Notes: generated by a model from the letters alone, not told the origin. Shown: positions 1-8,904, numbered from the stretch's first letter. The stretch: DNA of 39,292 nucleotides from Halobacteriales archaeon QS_9_68_17 (GCA_003023565.1 PXSA01000011.1:90512-129803), one strand, 5' to 3'. A program made the numbers and translations.

Positions 1-791
1 GGTTGACGCCCGCCGAGGTCGAGGAGCCGGACGAACTCGACCCCATCGACGAGTGGCTGCTGGCCGAACTCGACGCCGTCGTCGCCGAGACGACCGAGCA
101 GTTCCGCGAGCACGAGTACGCCAAGGCCCGCGACGACCTCCGGACGTTCTTCTGGAACACGTTCTGTGACGACTACCTGGAGATCGCGAAGAACCGCGAC
201 ACCGACTCGACGGCATACGCGCTGCGGACGGCCCACCGGACGTTCTGCCGGCTGTTCGCGCCGCTTTTGCCCCACGTCACGGAGGAGTTGTGGCGGTCGA
301 TGCACGGCGACGGGAGCGTCCACACCACCGACTGGCCGGAACCGCGCGGCTACGAGGCCGACCTCGACGCCGGCGAGACGGCGATGGAGGTCGTCTCCGC
401 GCTCCGCAAGTACAAGACCGACCACCAGCTAGCGCTCAACGCGGACCTCGACGCGGTCGAGGTGTACGGCGACTTGGGCGGCATGGCCGACGCCGTCGCC
501 GAGGTGATGCACGTCGGGGAACTGGCGACGTTCGACGAGGACCCCGAGACGACCACCGAGATCACGAGCGTCGACCTCGACTACTCGACGGTCGGCCCGC
601 AGTACGGCGAGAAGGTCGGCGACATCGACGCCGCCGTCGAGAGCGGCGACTTCGACATCGAGGACGGCACCCTCCGCGTCGCCGGCGAGGAACTCGGCGC
701 GGACCTGTTCGCGATCGAGCGCGAGCGCACCTACTCCGGCGAGGGCGAGATGGTCGAGACGGAGTCCGCGGTCGTGGTCGTTGGGCACTAA
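1..791 (+). CDS. valS: Valine--tRNA ligase, C-terminal part (5' end outside window)
   Basis: Charges tRNA-Val with valine in the cytoplasm. Only the last ~262 residues are present; the reading frame is open to the window edge, so the catalytic Rossmann and editing domains lie upstream. What is visible is the class I anticodon-binding helical domain: the stretch around EHEYAKARDDLRTFFWNTFCDDY, with a WNTFCDDYLE core, followed by FAPLLPHVTEELW, is the characteristic ValS pattern. The tail (about residues 130-262) is the acidic C-terminal region seen in haloarchaeal ValS. A GGCCGG/CCGGCC hairpin follows the TAA stop. Family assignment is confident; the start cannot be judged. Confidence 0.93.
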   Translation, partial: LTPAEVEEPDELDPIDEWLLAELDAVVAETTEQFREHEYAKARDDLRTFFWNTFCDDYLEIAKNRDTDSTAYALRTAHRTFCRLFAPLLPHVTEELWRSMHGDGSVHTTDWPEPRGYEADLDAGETAMEVVSALRKYKTDHQLALNADLDAVEVYGDLGGMADAVAEVMHVGELATFDEDPETTTEITSVDLDYSTVGPQYGEKVGDIDAAVESGDFDIEDGTLRVAGEELGADLFAIERERTYSGEGEMVETESAVVVVGH

Positions 792-793
792 AC

Positions 794-809
794 GGCCGGC
801 TCCCCGGCC
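794..809 (+). terminator. Hairpin just after valS stop
   Basis: GGCCGG (794-799) pairs with CCGGCC (804-809) two bases after the valS stop. There is no following T-run, so a role in termination or 3' end protection is inference. The rest of the gap up to 1034 holds an AT-rich patch (about 895-935, with TTTTATTATTT) that could be a promoter for the next ORF. Confidence 0.3.
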
Positions 810-1033
810 TCGGTCGGTGCTCCCGACGGCCCGACGGGCGGATCGGACGCCGCTTCGGGGCGGCGACAAATGCGTGACAGCACCGGAGCGAGGACATATT
901 TTACCGCCTATCAACCGGATGTTTTATTATTTCTCGCCGGGTTCTCGGAACAAGGCCTATCCGAACAGCAGTCGAAGGACGCTCGTCGGTTCGACTGACG
1001 CGGAACCGTACCCTCGAACGACAGTTCCCGATC

Positions 1034-1396
1034 GTGAACGACCTCCTAGATCAGATCAAGCGAACGCTCGTCGCCGGCCTGTACCTGTTCGTGGTCGCGG
1101 TCGGCGCGCAAGTGTTGCTGGCCGACCCGACGACCGAGTCCCTCGCGCTACCGCTCGCCGCGGCCGTTCTCGTCGCCGGACACGCCCTCCGCAGGGATAC
1201 CTTACACGAGTTCGGATACGCAGTGCTCGGCTTTCTCGGCGCGGTCGTCGCGATAGTGGCTGTGGCGGCCGGAAGCGCGGCAGTCGACGCCGTGCCCTCG
1301 CCATCGGACGCCGTCGCGATGGTACTGCTCGCTGTCGTGCTGTCGACGGTCTACACCATTACCGTGCGCGACGACGCCGCGCTCGGACTCGACTGA
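1034..1396 (+). CDS. Small four-helix membrane protein, unknown function
   Basis: A 120-residue protein with a GTG start. It shows about three to four hydrophobic segments: residues ~12-30 (LVAGLYLFVVAVGAQVLL), ~38-50, ~62-82 and ~93-110. A short basic N-terminus (MNDLLDQIKRT) suggests a cytoplasmic start. No catalytic or metal-binding motif is visible and I do not recognise the family. It is convergent with the DUF1405-like gene; TTTTT at about 1407 between them may end its transcript. It stands alone on its strand, with its own possible promoter in the AT-rich patch 895-935. Codon use is normal for the window. Confidence 0.6.
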   Translation: MNDLLDQIKRTLVAGLYLFVVAVGAQVLLADPTTESLALPLAAAVLVAGHALRRDTLHEFGYAVLGFLGAVVAIVAVAAGSAAVDAVPSPSDAVAMVLLAVVLSTVYTITVRDDAALGLD

Positions 1397-1440
1397 CCGC
1401 TCCCGTTTTTCGCACTACTACTGCGACGCTCGATGCGCCG

Positions 1441-2157
1441 TTACCGCAGTCGCGCCTCCAACGTCTTCACCCGCGTCGACAGCGCCAGGAACGTCGCCAG
1501 CAGCGTCAGCACGACCGCGCCCGCGGCGGCGTACTCGTGGGCGGGACTGGTGTGGACGACGCCGCTCGACGTTATCTCCTCGGCGGGCACGAGCGTGTGA
1601 TGCGGCGTGCCGACGACGGGGACGAAGTAGTCGACCACGTCGTTGAGCGCGTACCAGCCGAGGGCGACGGCGACGGCTCGCACCGGGAAGTCGGCGAAGC
1701 GGTAGAGGACGAACGCCTGGACGACCATCGCGAGGTGGCTCCAGAACAGGAAGTTGTACATCGCCCAGTGGAGATAGGAGAAGTCGGCCCTGAAGACGAG
1801 GAGGGTGTACGGCGTCCAGAAGCCGAGTTTGAGACAGCCGAAGAACGCGAGGGCGGTGAGCCACTCCTGCGGGCGACCGAGCTTCCAGGCCGCGAACGCG
1901 CCGGCGATGAACAGCGTCGCCACGGGACTGTCGGGCACCAGCGGCCACATCACGGCGGGTTCGAGGGCGAACTGCCCCGTGATCAGCGGGTCCGACAGCG
2001 GGACGGGGTGAAAGCCGTAGTACCAGAAGCCGAACGCGGTGCCGAGGAGGTTGATAGCGACGATGAGCCACGCGAACCGCAGGCCGATCTCCTCCAGTGT
2101 CCGCGGGAGCGGCGCGACGTACCACGGGAGCGACGGCCGTTCGGGGAGCGAACGCAT
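1441..2157 (-). CDS. DUF1405-like integral membrane protein
   Basis: A 238-residue polytopic membrane protein of roughly seven helices. It resembles the DUF1405 family found in haloarchaea and Bacillus; the function is unknown. Recognisable features are the aromatic-rich segments [16 protein letters not shown] (about residues 42-57) and [20 protein letters not shown] (about 120-140), with several conserved-looking His residues near membrane faces. The C-terminal segment [17 protein letters not shown] is a final helix. The ATG start gives a protein with a short soluble N-terminus containing a [11 protein letters not shown] motif. It is divergent from pdxS with about 95 bases between the starts. 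The family call is from pattern memory, moderately sure. Confidence 0.7.
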   Translation of the reverse strand: MRSLPERPSLPWYVAPLPRTLEEIGLRFAWLIVAINLLGTAFGFWYYGFHPVPLSDPLITGQFALEPAVMWPLVPDSPVATLFIAGAFAAWKLGRPQEWLTALAFFGCLKLGFWTPYTLLVFRADFSYLHWAMYNFLFWSHLAMVVQAFVLYRFADFPVRAVAVALGWYALNDVVDYFVPVVGTPHHTLVPAEEITSSGVVHTSPAHEYAAAGAVVLTLLATFLALSTRVKTLEARLR

Positions 2158-2233
2158 CGACTCCGACCACGGAGACGGGGCGCAAAACCCTAGCGGTTTC
2201 GTCCGGTCGCGGAAAGGACACCTGTAAGTGCGA

Positions 2234-2250
2234 CCGGTCCGAAGGGCCGG
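2234..2250 (+). promoter_or_regulatory. Perfect-pairing palindrome two bases before pdxS start
   Basis: CCGGTCC-gaa-GGGCCGG forms seven pairs (one G.T) and ends three bases before the pdxS ATG at 2253. If the transcript is leaderless, as is common in haloarchaea, this is DNA around the transcription start and could be an operator. If there is a leader it is an RNA hairpin that would mask initiation. No expression data, so the role is inference. Confidence 0.4.
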
Positions 2251-2252
2251 CT

Positions 2253-3161
2253 ATGGCGGAAGAGACCGATCTAGAGGAGCTCAAACGGGGTACGGAACTC
2301 GTCAAGCGGGGGTTCGCCCGCATGCAGAAAGGCGGCGTGATCATGGACGTCGTCGACCGCGAGCAGGCCCGCATCGCGGAGGACGCCGGCGCGGTCGCCG
2401 TGATGGCGCTGGAGGCCGTCCCGGCCGACATCCGCAAGCGCGGCGGCGTCGCCCGCATGCCCGACCCCGTCGACGTGGAAGCGATCATCGACGAGGTGTC
2501 GATCCCGGTGATGGGCAAGTCCCGCATCGGCCACACGAAGGAGGCCCGGATCCTGGAGTCGATCGGCGTCGACATGGTCGACGAGAGCGAGGTGCTGACG
2601 CCCGCCGACGACCGCTACCACATCGACAAGCGCGAGTTCACCTCGCCGTTCGTCTGCGGCGCGCGCAACCTCGGCGAGGCGCTCCGGCGCATCGGCGAGG
2701 GCGCGGCGATGGTCCGGACCAAGGGCGAGGCCGGCACCGGCGACGTGAACCAGGCCGTCCACCACCAGCGCAACATCAAGGGCTCCATCCGGAAACTACA
2801 GGGGATGACCCACGAGGAGCGCGAGAAGTGGGCTCGCGAGAACGAGGCCCCGGCCGAACTCGTCCACGAGACGGCCGAGCAGGGCCGCCTGCCGGTCGTG
2901 AACTTCGCGGCGGGCGGCATCGCGACGCCGGCCGACGCGGCGCTGATGATGCACCACGGCTGCGACGGCATCTTCGTCGGCAGCGGCATCTTCGGCGCGG
3001 AGGACCCCGTGGCGATGGGCGAGGCCATCGTGCAGGCGACGAACAACTGGGACGACCCCGACGCCCTCGCCGATATCAGCAAGGACATCGGCAGCGGGAT
3101 GCGCGGCGACGCGAACGCCGACCTCCCCGAGGAAGAGCAGCTTCAGGGCCGCGGCGTCTGA
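2253..3161 (+). CDS. pdxS: Pyridoxal 5'-phosphate synthase lyase subunit PdxS
   Basis: Makes pyridoxal 5'-phosphate from ribose 5-phosphate, glyceraldehyde 3-phosphate and ammonia, in a cytoplasmic PdxS/PdxT complex. The 302 residues match the family length. The (beta/alpha)8 barrel shows [11 protein letters not shown] near the N-terminus, the Schiff-base lysine K89 in [10 protein letters not shown], the second lysine K157 in [10 protein letters not shown], and the phosphate-binding loops [16 protein letters not shown] and [10 protein letters not shown] longer in-frame ORF begins at 2097, but the ATG at 2253 gives the standard PdxS N-terminus ([22 protein letters not shown]). The glutaminase partner pdxT is not in the window. 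T5 at 3166 is a likely terminator. Confidence 0.97.
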   Translation: MAEETDLEELKRGTELVKRGFARMQKGGVIMDVVDREQARIAEDAGAVAVMALEAVPADIRKRGGVARMPDPVDVEAIIDEVSIPVMGKSRIGHTKEARILESIGVDMVDESEVLTPADDRYHIDKREFTSPFVCGARNLGEALRRIGEGAAMVRTKGEAGTGDVNQAVHHQRNIKGSIRKLQGMTHEEREKWARENEAPAELVHETAEQGRLPVVNFAAGGIATPADAALMMHHGCDGIFVGSGIFGAEDPVAMGEAIVQATNNWDDPDALADISKDIGSGMRGDANADLPEEEQLQGRGV

Positions 3162-3179
3162 GCCTGTTTTTCCGTTCTC

Positions 3180-3512
3180 TCACGTTTTCACCGCCGCCAG
3201 CGCCAGCAGCGCGAGGTACGCGCCGACGCCGCCGAGCGCCGCCCACAGCGCCCACCCCGGACCGTAGACGCCGACCCCGACCGCGGCCACGACGCCGGCG
3301 AGCGTCGCACCCCATCTGACGACGGGCCGCTCCCAGACCGCTCTGACGCGCTCTCGACGCGCGAGGAGGACGCCCTCCACGGCCAGCGCGCCGACGGCCC
3401 CGGCTATCGCCGCCCCGAGCGAGAGCGGGACGCCGCGCCAGCGAACGAGGGCGGCGACCGCCGCGCCGACGGCGAGGGCGCTCGCGGCGTCCGCGACGGC
3501 TTCCCGGGTCAC
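3180..3512 (-). CDS. Small membrane protein, second gene of a coupled pair
   Basis: A 110-residue Ala/Gly/Val-rich membrane protein with about three to four helices (for example AASALAVGAAVAALVRW, LGAAIAGAVGALAVEGVLLA, ATLAGVVAAVGVGVYG, ALWAALGGVGAYLALLALAAV). The chosen start is the GTG at 3512, because it overlaps the stop of the upstream gene as GTGA, the usual sign of translational coupling; an ORF extending to 3554 would overlap by 46 bases. I do not recognise a family. It faces pdxS tail to tail. Confidence 0.55.
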   Translation of the reverse strand: MTREAVADAASALAVGAAVAALVRWRGVPLSLGAAIAGAVGALAVEGVLLARRERVRAVWERPVVRWGATLAGVVAAVGVGVYGPGWALWAALGGVGAYLALLALAAVKT

Positions 3513-3814
3513 TCGAACAGGCCCTCGATCACGAGTCCGGCCCCGAGTAGCCACGCGCCGGCGAGCGCACAGACCGCGGCGAGGTGGAAGGCGAGTTCCA
3601 AGCCCGAGAGCGCCCCGGCCTCCGCGGAGAGCAGGGCCGCCGCTCGCGCCGCCGCGACGGGGCCGACGCCGAACAGGGCGACGGCCGCCGCCAGCGCGGC
3701 GGGGAGCGCGAGCGCGCAGACGACCGCGCCGGCGACCGCGGCGCGGCGACCGACGCGGCGCAGGGATGTCGCCCCGCCGGCCGTCTCCCGGTAGTCGGGT
3801 CTGCGACCCGCCAT
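3509..3814 (-). CDS. Small membrane protein, first gene of a coupled pair
   Basis: A 101-residue protein starting at the ATG at 3814 (MAGRRPDYRETAGGATSLRRVGRR), with a basic N-terminus and then three hydrophobic segments: AAVAGAVVCALALPAALAAAVALFG, a middle Ala-rich stretch, and LAAVCALAGAWLLGAGLVIEG. A GTG at 3832 in the same frame is a possible longer start. It overlaps the next gene by four bases (GTGA). The pair probably acts as one unit in the membrane; the function is unknown. Confidence 0.55.
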   Translation of the reverse strand: MAGRRPDYRETAGGATSLRRVGRRAAVAGAVVCALALPAALAAAVALFGVGPVAAARAAALLSAEAGALSGLELAFHLAAVCALAGAWLLGAGLVIEGLFE

Positions 3815-3898
3815 ATCGTGGTCGTTGTTCACAGGCGCGGATAAAACCCCGGACCGGGTCGGCACTGCGACGGGACGGCGCGGGAACGGCGTTCGACG

Positions 3899-4774
3899 TC
3901 AGTACAGTTCCGCGCCGTCGGCGATCCGGGTCCGGTAGGCGCGGCTCTCGACGCCGGCGTCGTCGAAGGCGTCGAGCATGGCACCGGCGACATCGCGCCG
4001 GCGCTCCTCGTAGCAGGCCGCGATGACCCCGGGGCCGGCACCGCTGACGGTGACGCCGGTAGCTCCCGCCGCCAGCGCGGCCTCTCGGACCTCGTTGTAG
4101 CCGTCGATGAGTTCGGCGCGCGCCGGGGTCACGATGTCGTCTTCCATCCCGACGCCGACCAGTTCCGGGTCGTCGTAGGTCATCCCGACGGTGAGCGAGG
4201 CGGCGCGGCCGACGGTGTCGACCACCTCCTCCACCGCGGCGGACTCGGGGACGACCCGGCGGGCGTCGCGGGTCGAGACGACGATGTCCGGGAGACAGAC
4301 GACGAGGGGGATGTCGGCGTCGACGTGCGTGACGCCGTCGTCCCGGGCGATAGTGAACCCGCCGAGCAGCGCGGGCGCGACGTTGTCCTCGTGGGCCTCG
4401 CCGGAGACCAGCGCCTCGCCCTCCGCGGCGACGGGGACCAGTTCCTCGCGGGAGAGGCCCCGGTCGTACAGTTCGTTCAGCGCGAGCGCCGCGCCCGCCG
4501 CGCTCGCCGCGGAGGAGCCGAGTCCCGAGGCCGGGCGAACTCCCTTGTCGATCCTGATGTACGCCGGGGCGTCGAGCGCCTCGGCGACGGCACCGGCGGT
4601 GTTTTCCTCCGGGTCCTCCGGGATGAAGTGACTGCCGGCACCGGTGACTTCGATGGTCGTCTCGGCGGCGCGCTCGACGCGCACCACATCGGCCGGGCGG
4701 TCGAGGGTCGCCCCGAACACGTCGAACCCGCTCCCGAGGTTCGCACTCGTCGCGGGAGCGCGGACTGTAAGCAT
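3899..4774 (-). CDS. thrB: Homoserine kinase
   Basis: Phosphorylates L-homoserine with ATP, the first committed step of threonine synthesis. The 291 residues fit the archaeal/bacterial ThrB of the GHMP kinase superfamily. The N-terminal motif VRAPATSANLGSGFDVFG, the ATP-binding GHMP loop ASGLGSSAASAAGAA near residue 85, and the C-terminal glycine loop VSGAGPGVIAACY are all present. The ATG at 4774 starts directly with the conserved MLTVRAPAT. About 25 bases before it on the minus strand is a T-rich box (CTACCTTTTTGC) that may be the promoter element. No other threonine gene is adjacent. Confidence 0.95.
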   Translation of the reverse strand: MLTVRAPATSANLGSGFDVFGATLDRPADVVRVERAAETTIEVTGAGSHFIPEDPEENTAGAVAEALDAPAYIRIDKGVRPASGLGSSAASAAGAALALNELYDRGLSREELVPVAAEGEALVSGEAHEDNVAPALLGGFTIARDDGVTHVDADIPLVVCLPDIVVSTRDARRVVPESAAVEEVVDTVGRAASLTVGMTYDDPELVGVGMEDDIVTPARAELIDGYNEVREAALAAGATGVTVSGAGPGVIAACYEERRRDVAGAMLDAFDDAGVESRAYRTRIADGAELY

Positions 4775-4830
4775 GCAGGCCAGTTACCCTACTGAACGCA
4801 AAAAGGTAGCGGAGAGCGACGCTCCAGCGG

Positions 4831-6129
4831 CTACCCGGTCGGGCCGTCCCAGAGGTCGGACGGGGTCACCGCGTCGACGTCGGCGTCGGCGAGGGGCTCG
4901 ACGATCCGCTCGAACCCCGCCGTTGAGACGTACTTGTCGTCCCCGACGCCGATCGTGTGTAATCGGACGACCGTGAGCAGGTTGTACCGCTCCGCGAGGT
5001 CGATCATCGCCGTCGTGCGGTCGGGGTCGTCGCCGGTGACGCGACTGACGAGGAGCGGGTCGGTGACGCCGGTGCCAACCGGACAGCCGCCGCCGGCGAA
5101 GCCGAGGTAGTGGTACCGCGCCGCCGTCTCGACCGCGTCGGCGTCGTACTTCCCGAACGGCCAGACGAGAAAGCGCGCGCCGTCCTCGAACCCCTCGTCG
5201 ACGAGCCACCGCTTCGACTCGCGGAAGGCCGACCGGCTCTCCTCCGGCGATAGCTGCCGGAAGCTCCGCTCGAGTTGCGGGTGGCTCGCCATGTCCCACC
5301 CCGCGGACTGCAGCTCCCGCATCTCCGCCAGCGACATCGTCGTGGCGTAGTCGACCGCCCGATGTATCACGCCGACGGTGCCGGGCACGCCGTACCGCTC
5401 CATGACCGGGAACGCGGTGTCGTACTGGGTCCGGTGGTTGTCGTCGAACGTCAGCATCACCGCGCCCCGGTCCGATTTCGGCGTCGTTCGGAGGGCGTCG
5501 ACGAGCAGTCGTCCCTCCGCCCCCTCGCCGACGGGTAACTGTATCCGGATCTCGCGCACTTCGGAGAGGTCGGGGTCGCCCTTGACCGCCGACGGACCCA
5601 GGTCGACGCGGAGCCAGCCGGCACTCCAGACGCCCTTCGAGAGCACGAACTGGTTCTCGCGGTCCGGCGCGAGGACCTGCACGACGACGCTCTCGGACTC
5701 CGGGGCGTCCAGCCGGACGGCGAGCGACAGGTCGCGGTCGGACAGGTCGAGCGGCGAGTCGAACTCCCGGTAGACCCAGGCCCGGCCGTCGCCGGCCGCG
5801 GCCGTTAGCTCCGCTGACTGCGTCCCGGCGTAGGCGCGTTCCGGGCCGGTGGCGTCGAGGCGTCCGGCGTACGTCTCCCAGACGGAGAGGTCCTCGAACC
5901 CGTCCAGAAGGTCGCCGCGACAGCCGAACCGCCGCCGGGCGTCGTACTCGACCGCGAGCGGGTCGTCGGTGTCGAGCGCGCCGTCCCCGCAGCTATCCGC
6001 CGGTCGTGACCCGGTCGCGGGGGCGTCGGTCGTTCCGGGCGACGGCCCGGAGTCCGACTCGACGCATCCGGACACACCGGCGACGCCCAGCGCCATTTCG
6101 AGAAACGTGCGACGCGAACTGTCTGCCAT
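4831..6129 (-). CDS. Secreted polysaccharide deacetylase lipoprotein (NodB domain)
   Basis: A 432-residue protein predicted to be exported by Tat (SRRTFLEM at residues 5-12) and lipid-anchored at the Cys of GVSGC (about residue 22). After an acidic Ser/Thr/Pro linker comes a ~150-residue beta-rich region (WETYAGRLDA to LLVDALRT) resembling a carbohydrate-binding sandwich. The C-terminal ~200 residues are a carbohydrate-esterase-4/NodB barrel: VMLTFDDNHRTQY carries the metal-binding Asp pair, MASHPQLERSF the H-x-x-x region, and WPFGKYD plus VRLHTIG later conserved motifs. The second His of the usual H-x3-H is replaced (HPQLE), so metal ligation may differ. Expected role: removing N-acetyl groups from a surface glycan. 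Divergent from the oxidoreductase at 6249. Confidence 0.85.
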   Translation of the reverse strand: MADSSRRTFLEMALGVAGVSGCVESDSGPSPGTTDAPATGSRPADSCGDGALDTDDPLAVEYDARRRFGCRGDLLDGFEDLSVWETYAGRLDATGPERAYAGTQSAELTAAAGDGRAWVYREFDSPLDLSDRDLSLAVRLDAPESESVVVQVLAPDRENQFVLSKGVWSAGWLRVDLGPSAVKGDPDLSEVREIRIQLPVGEGAEGRLLVDALRTTPKSDRGAVMLTFDDNHRTQYDTAFPVMERYGVPGTVGVIHRAVDYATTMSLAEMRELQSAGWDMASHPQLERSFRQLSPEESRSAFRESKRWLVDEGFEDGARFLVWPFGKYDADAVETAARYHYLGFAGGGCPVGTGVTDPLLVSRVTGDDPDRTTAMIDLAERYNLLTVVRLHTIGVGDDKYVSTAGFERIVEPLADADVDAVTPSDLWDGPTG

Positions 6130-6248
6130 CCCGTGGTGGTTCGCCCATGCCGGTCATAGTAATACGACGACTAGCGCATCGTTTCGCCCGATTGCGTCGG
6201 TTGTCGCCCACCAAAAGACCCATCCTACCCCTCGAACTACGGAACGAC

Positions 6249-7589
6249 ATGATCGGTATCGTCGGCGGCGGCATCGCGGGATTAGCGGCGGCGTACCGCC
6301 TGCAGGAACGCGGCCGCGAGGTGCGAGTGTTCGAGGCGGGCGACGCCGTCGGTGGTCTCGCCGCGACCTACGAGACGGGCGGTGACCCGCTCGAAACGTT
6401 CTACCACCACCTCTCGAAGTCCGAGGAGACCATCGTCGACCTCGCGGAGGACCTGGGGATCGGCGACCGCATCGAGTGGCGCGTCGGCGAGAACGCGTAC
6501 TACGTCGACGGTGTCGTCCACCCGCTCGACAAACCGTGGGAGATCGCCGCGTTCCCCCATCTCTCCGTCTACGACACCTTCCGACTGGGAACGTTGACGC
6601 TGGAGATAGACGTCCGCGGCGGTCTCCCCGAGTTCGACGCCTACGGCGACATCACCGACTACGAGGAGGTGCCGGTCCGGGAGTTCCTGACCGACCACAC
6701 CACCGAGAACGTCTACGAGACGTTCTGGGAACCCCTGCTCGACGCGAAGTTCGGCGCTCGCAAAGAGGACGTCAGCGCTGCCTGGTTACTGGGCCGGATC
6801 AAGTTCCGCGGGGAGCGCGACCTGCTGCGCGGCGAGGTCCTCGGCTACGTCGAGGGCGGGTTCGGCGTCTTCCTCGACGCCCTGGTCGACGCGGTCGGCC
6901 GCGAGAACGTCGTCACGAACGCGCGCGTGGCCGACCTCGGCACCGAGGGCGGCACGGTCGACACGCTCACCGTGGAGACCGACGAGGGCGTGGAGACCCA
7001 CGCGGTAGACGGCGCGGTCGTCGCCGCGATGCCGAACGTGCTGGAGGAGCTGGCGGGCTACGAGTGCGGGATCGACTTCCAGGGGACGGTCTGTTCGGTC
7101 GTCTCGATGGACGAGCCGCTGACCGACACCTACTGGCTGAACGTCGCCGACGAGGCCCCCTTCGGCGCGCTCATCGAGCACACGAACTTCGTGCCGCCGG
7201 GGCGCTACGGCGGCGAACACCTGCTGTACGTCCCGCGATACGTGCAGGACCCGGGCGAGGAGATCTGGGGGATGGACGACGACGCGGTCGCGGAGACGTG
7301 GCTCGACGGCATCGAGACCCTCTTCCCCGACTTCGACCGCGACTCGGTCAACTGGGTCCGCACCGCGCGCAACCCCCGGACCGCGCCGGTGTACGAGCGG
7401 GGGTATCTGGAGACGGTGATCCCCTACGACCTCGCCGACGACGTGGCCGAGGGGCTGTACTACGCCGGCATGGCCAGTCGCGCGCAGTACCCGGAGCGGA
7501 GCCTCAACGGCGGCATCGTCGCCGGGTTCGAGGTCGCGGACCGGGTCGCGGAGACGGGGACGCGCGCGACGCCGACGCCCGAACGCTGA
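6249..7589 (+). CDS. FAD-dependent amine-oxidase/protoporphyrinogen-oxidase-like oxidoreductase
   Basis: A 446-residue flavoprotein. The N-terminal GxGxxG dinucleotide motif is IGIVGGGIAGLAAAYRLQ, followed by the E at the end of beta-2 (VRVFEAGDAVGGLA) and the GG doublet. The C-terminal FAD motif is LYYAGMASRAQYPERSLNGGIVAGFEVAD. Many relatives sit in polysaccharide loci and are annotated as NAD(P)/FAD-dependent or UDP-galactopyranose-mutase-like enzymes; the substrate is unknown. The ATG at 6249 gives the canonical start; an ORF beginning at 6006 has an Arg-rich leader that looks non-coding. It is divergent from the deacetylase (about 120 bases), suggesting shared work on surface glycan, which is inference. 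Confidence 0.85.
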   Translation: MIGIVGGGIAGLAAAYRLQERGREVRVFEAGDAVGGLAATYETGGDPLETFYHHLSKSEETIVDLAEDLGIGDRIEWRVGENAYYVDGVVHPLDKPWEIAAFPHLSVYDTFRLGTLTLEIDVRGGLPEFDAYGDITDYEEVPVREFLTDHTTENVYETFWEPLLDAKFGARKEDVSAAWLLGRIKFRGERDLLRGEVLGYVEGGFGVFLDALVDAVGRENVVTNARVADLGTEGGTVDTLTVETDEGVETHAVDGAVVAAMPNVLEELAGYECGIDFQGTVCSVVSMDEPLTDTYWLNVADEAPFGALIEHTNFVPPGRYGGEHLLYVPRYVQDPGEEIWGMDDDAVAETWLDGIETLFPDFDRDSVNWVRTARNPRTAPVYERGYLETVIPYDLADDVAEGLYYAGMASRAQYPERSLNGGIVAGFEVADRVAETGTRATPTPER

Positions 7590-7650
7590 CGCCGGGAGCC
7601 GCCGATGTCGGCCGGGGCGGCGCGGGGCGTTTTCACGGAGCGCGTCGAAG

Positions 7651-8904
7651 GTGACCACAGCGTCCGAAGACGCCGACCGACGCGGCCGTCCCCCCGTCGC
7701 GCCGCGGACGGACGCCGAACGGGCCGCCGTCGCCGCCGCGACGCACTACGCGAGCGTCCACGACCTCGCGACCCCGCCGGCGGGCCTGTGCGAGGCCCGG
7801 GAGTCGTTCGGGACGCCGGGCCTCCTCGCCGACCCCGCGGCGACGTGCTACTACCCGCCCGGCGGCACCCACGTCAAGGGGGCGGCGTTCGACGACGCTC
7901 TCCACCTCTCGGGGCTGTACCGGCGGCCGCCGGAGGCCCACCGACTCGTCCCGGACGGCGCACACCCCGTCGTCGCGTCGAGCCTGATCGCCGACAACCC
8001 GGCGACGGGCCGACGCCTCGTCGACGACCTGACCGGCGAGTACGCGGCCGCGACGGGAACGACGAGTGAGGGCGACGCCGCCGTCGACTTCGTCCGCGAG
8101 TACGCGGGCGTCGTCGTTCCCGAGCAGTTGCGCCTGCTGTCGACGTACGGCGTCGCGCTGGAGAGCCACCTCCAGAACAGCGTCGTGGCGTTCGACGGCC
8201 CGCGGCCGGTCGCGACGCTGGTGCGGGACTTCGGCGGCATCCGCGTCGACGGCGAGCGCCTCGCGGATAGGGGGCTCTCGATGGACCCCTATCCGGCGTC
8301 GGATCCGGACGCCGACGGCGAGGAAGACCTCCGCCGGAAGCCGTACTACGCGCTGTTCCAGAGCCACTTCGCCGAACTGGTGGCGGCGGTCGCGGCCGAC
8401 CGGGCGGTCGACGAAGCGGCGTGCTGGGGGGCGGTCCGGGCGGCGTGCGAGACGGCGTTCGACCGGCTGCTGGCGGACCCCTCTGTCCCGGACGACCGGG
8501 TCCGGCGGGACCGTCGCGCGCTGTACGCGGACCCGGCGACGCACGAGGCGCTGACGGCGATGCGGCTCCGCGGCAAGCGCCACGAGTACGTCACGAGCGA
8601 GGTGTCGAACCCGCTCGCGAGAGAGCAGGTCGCCGCGCGGACTTCGCGGCCGGCCGCGGCGGTCAGGCCTCGCCCTCGCGCTCGCTCCCCTCGTCGACGC
8701 CGGGGGCGTCGGTCACGTCCACGTCCTGTGGTTCGTGCTGCCCGCCGACGACGAGGTTGCCCTCCTCGTCCTCGACGTACACGTCGTCGGCGAACCCGCC
8801 CTCGGCGTGAGGGTGTTCCGGGTCGTCCAGGTTTTCGGGCGTCGCGGGCGCGTCCGCGGTCCCCTCGGCCGGCCGGAACTCGCCGAGGGGGTCGTCGATG
8901 GTGA
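7651..8904 (+). CDS. IucA/IucC family C-terminal-type protein, abnormal 3' end
   Basis: Related to the C-terminal half of NIS siderophore synthetases, which join citrate-type acids to amines using ATP. Seen: HPVVASSLIADNPATGRRLV, ALESHLQNSVVAF, VATLVRDFGGIRVDGERL, KPYYALFQSHFAELV, and RLRGKRHEYVTSEVSNPLA. The usual N-terminal ~250 residues (HPxHP and S-T-R ATP motifs) are absent, so it is a half-length protein starting at GTG 7651. Family homology ends at about 8625; after that the frame runs on as Arg/Pro-rich residues antisense to the convergent gene until a stop at 8904. A lost stop or frameshift near 8630-8660 is likely. Without the ATP half it may be a separate domain family or a remnant. 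Confidence 0.6.
   Translation: MTTASEDADRRGRPPVAPRTDAERAAVAAATHYASVHDLATPPAGLCEARESFGTPGLLADPAATCYYPPGGTHVKGAAFDDALHLSGLYRRPPEAHRLVPDGAHPVVASSLIADNPATGRRLVDDLTGEYAAATGTTSEGDAAVDFVREYAGVVVPEQLRLLSTYGVALESHLQNSVVAFDGPRPVATLVRDFGGIRVDGERLADRGLSMDPYPASDPDADGEEDLRRKPYYALFQSHFAELVAAVAADRAVDEAACWGAVRAACETAFDRLLADPSVPDDRVRRDRRALYADPATHEALTAMRLRGKRHEYVTSEVSNPLAREQVAARTSRPAAAVRPRPRARSPRRRRGRRSRPRPVVRAARRRRGCPPRPRRTRRRRTRPRREGVPGRPGFRASRARPRSPRPAGTRRGGRRW

Noticed and set aside
781..2193. Long Arg/Pro-rich frames such as the 470-codon plus-strand frame over the DUF1405-like gene
   Set aside because: They are antisense or shifted copies of real genes in GC-rich DNA, with non-protein composition and no start signal.
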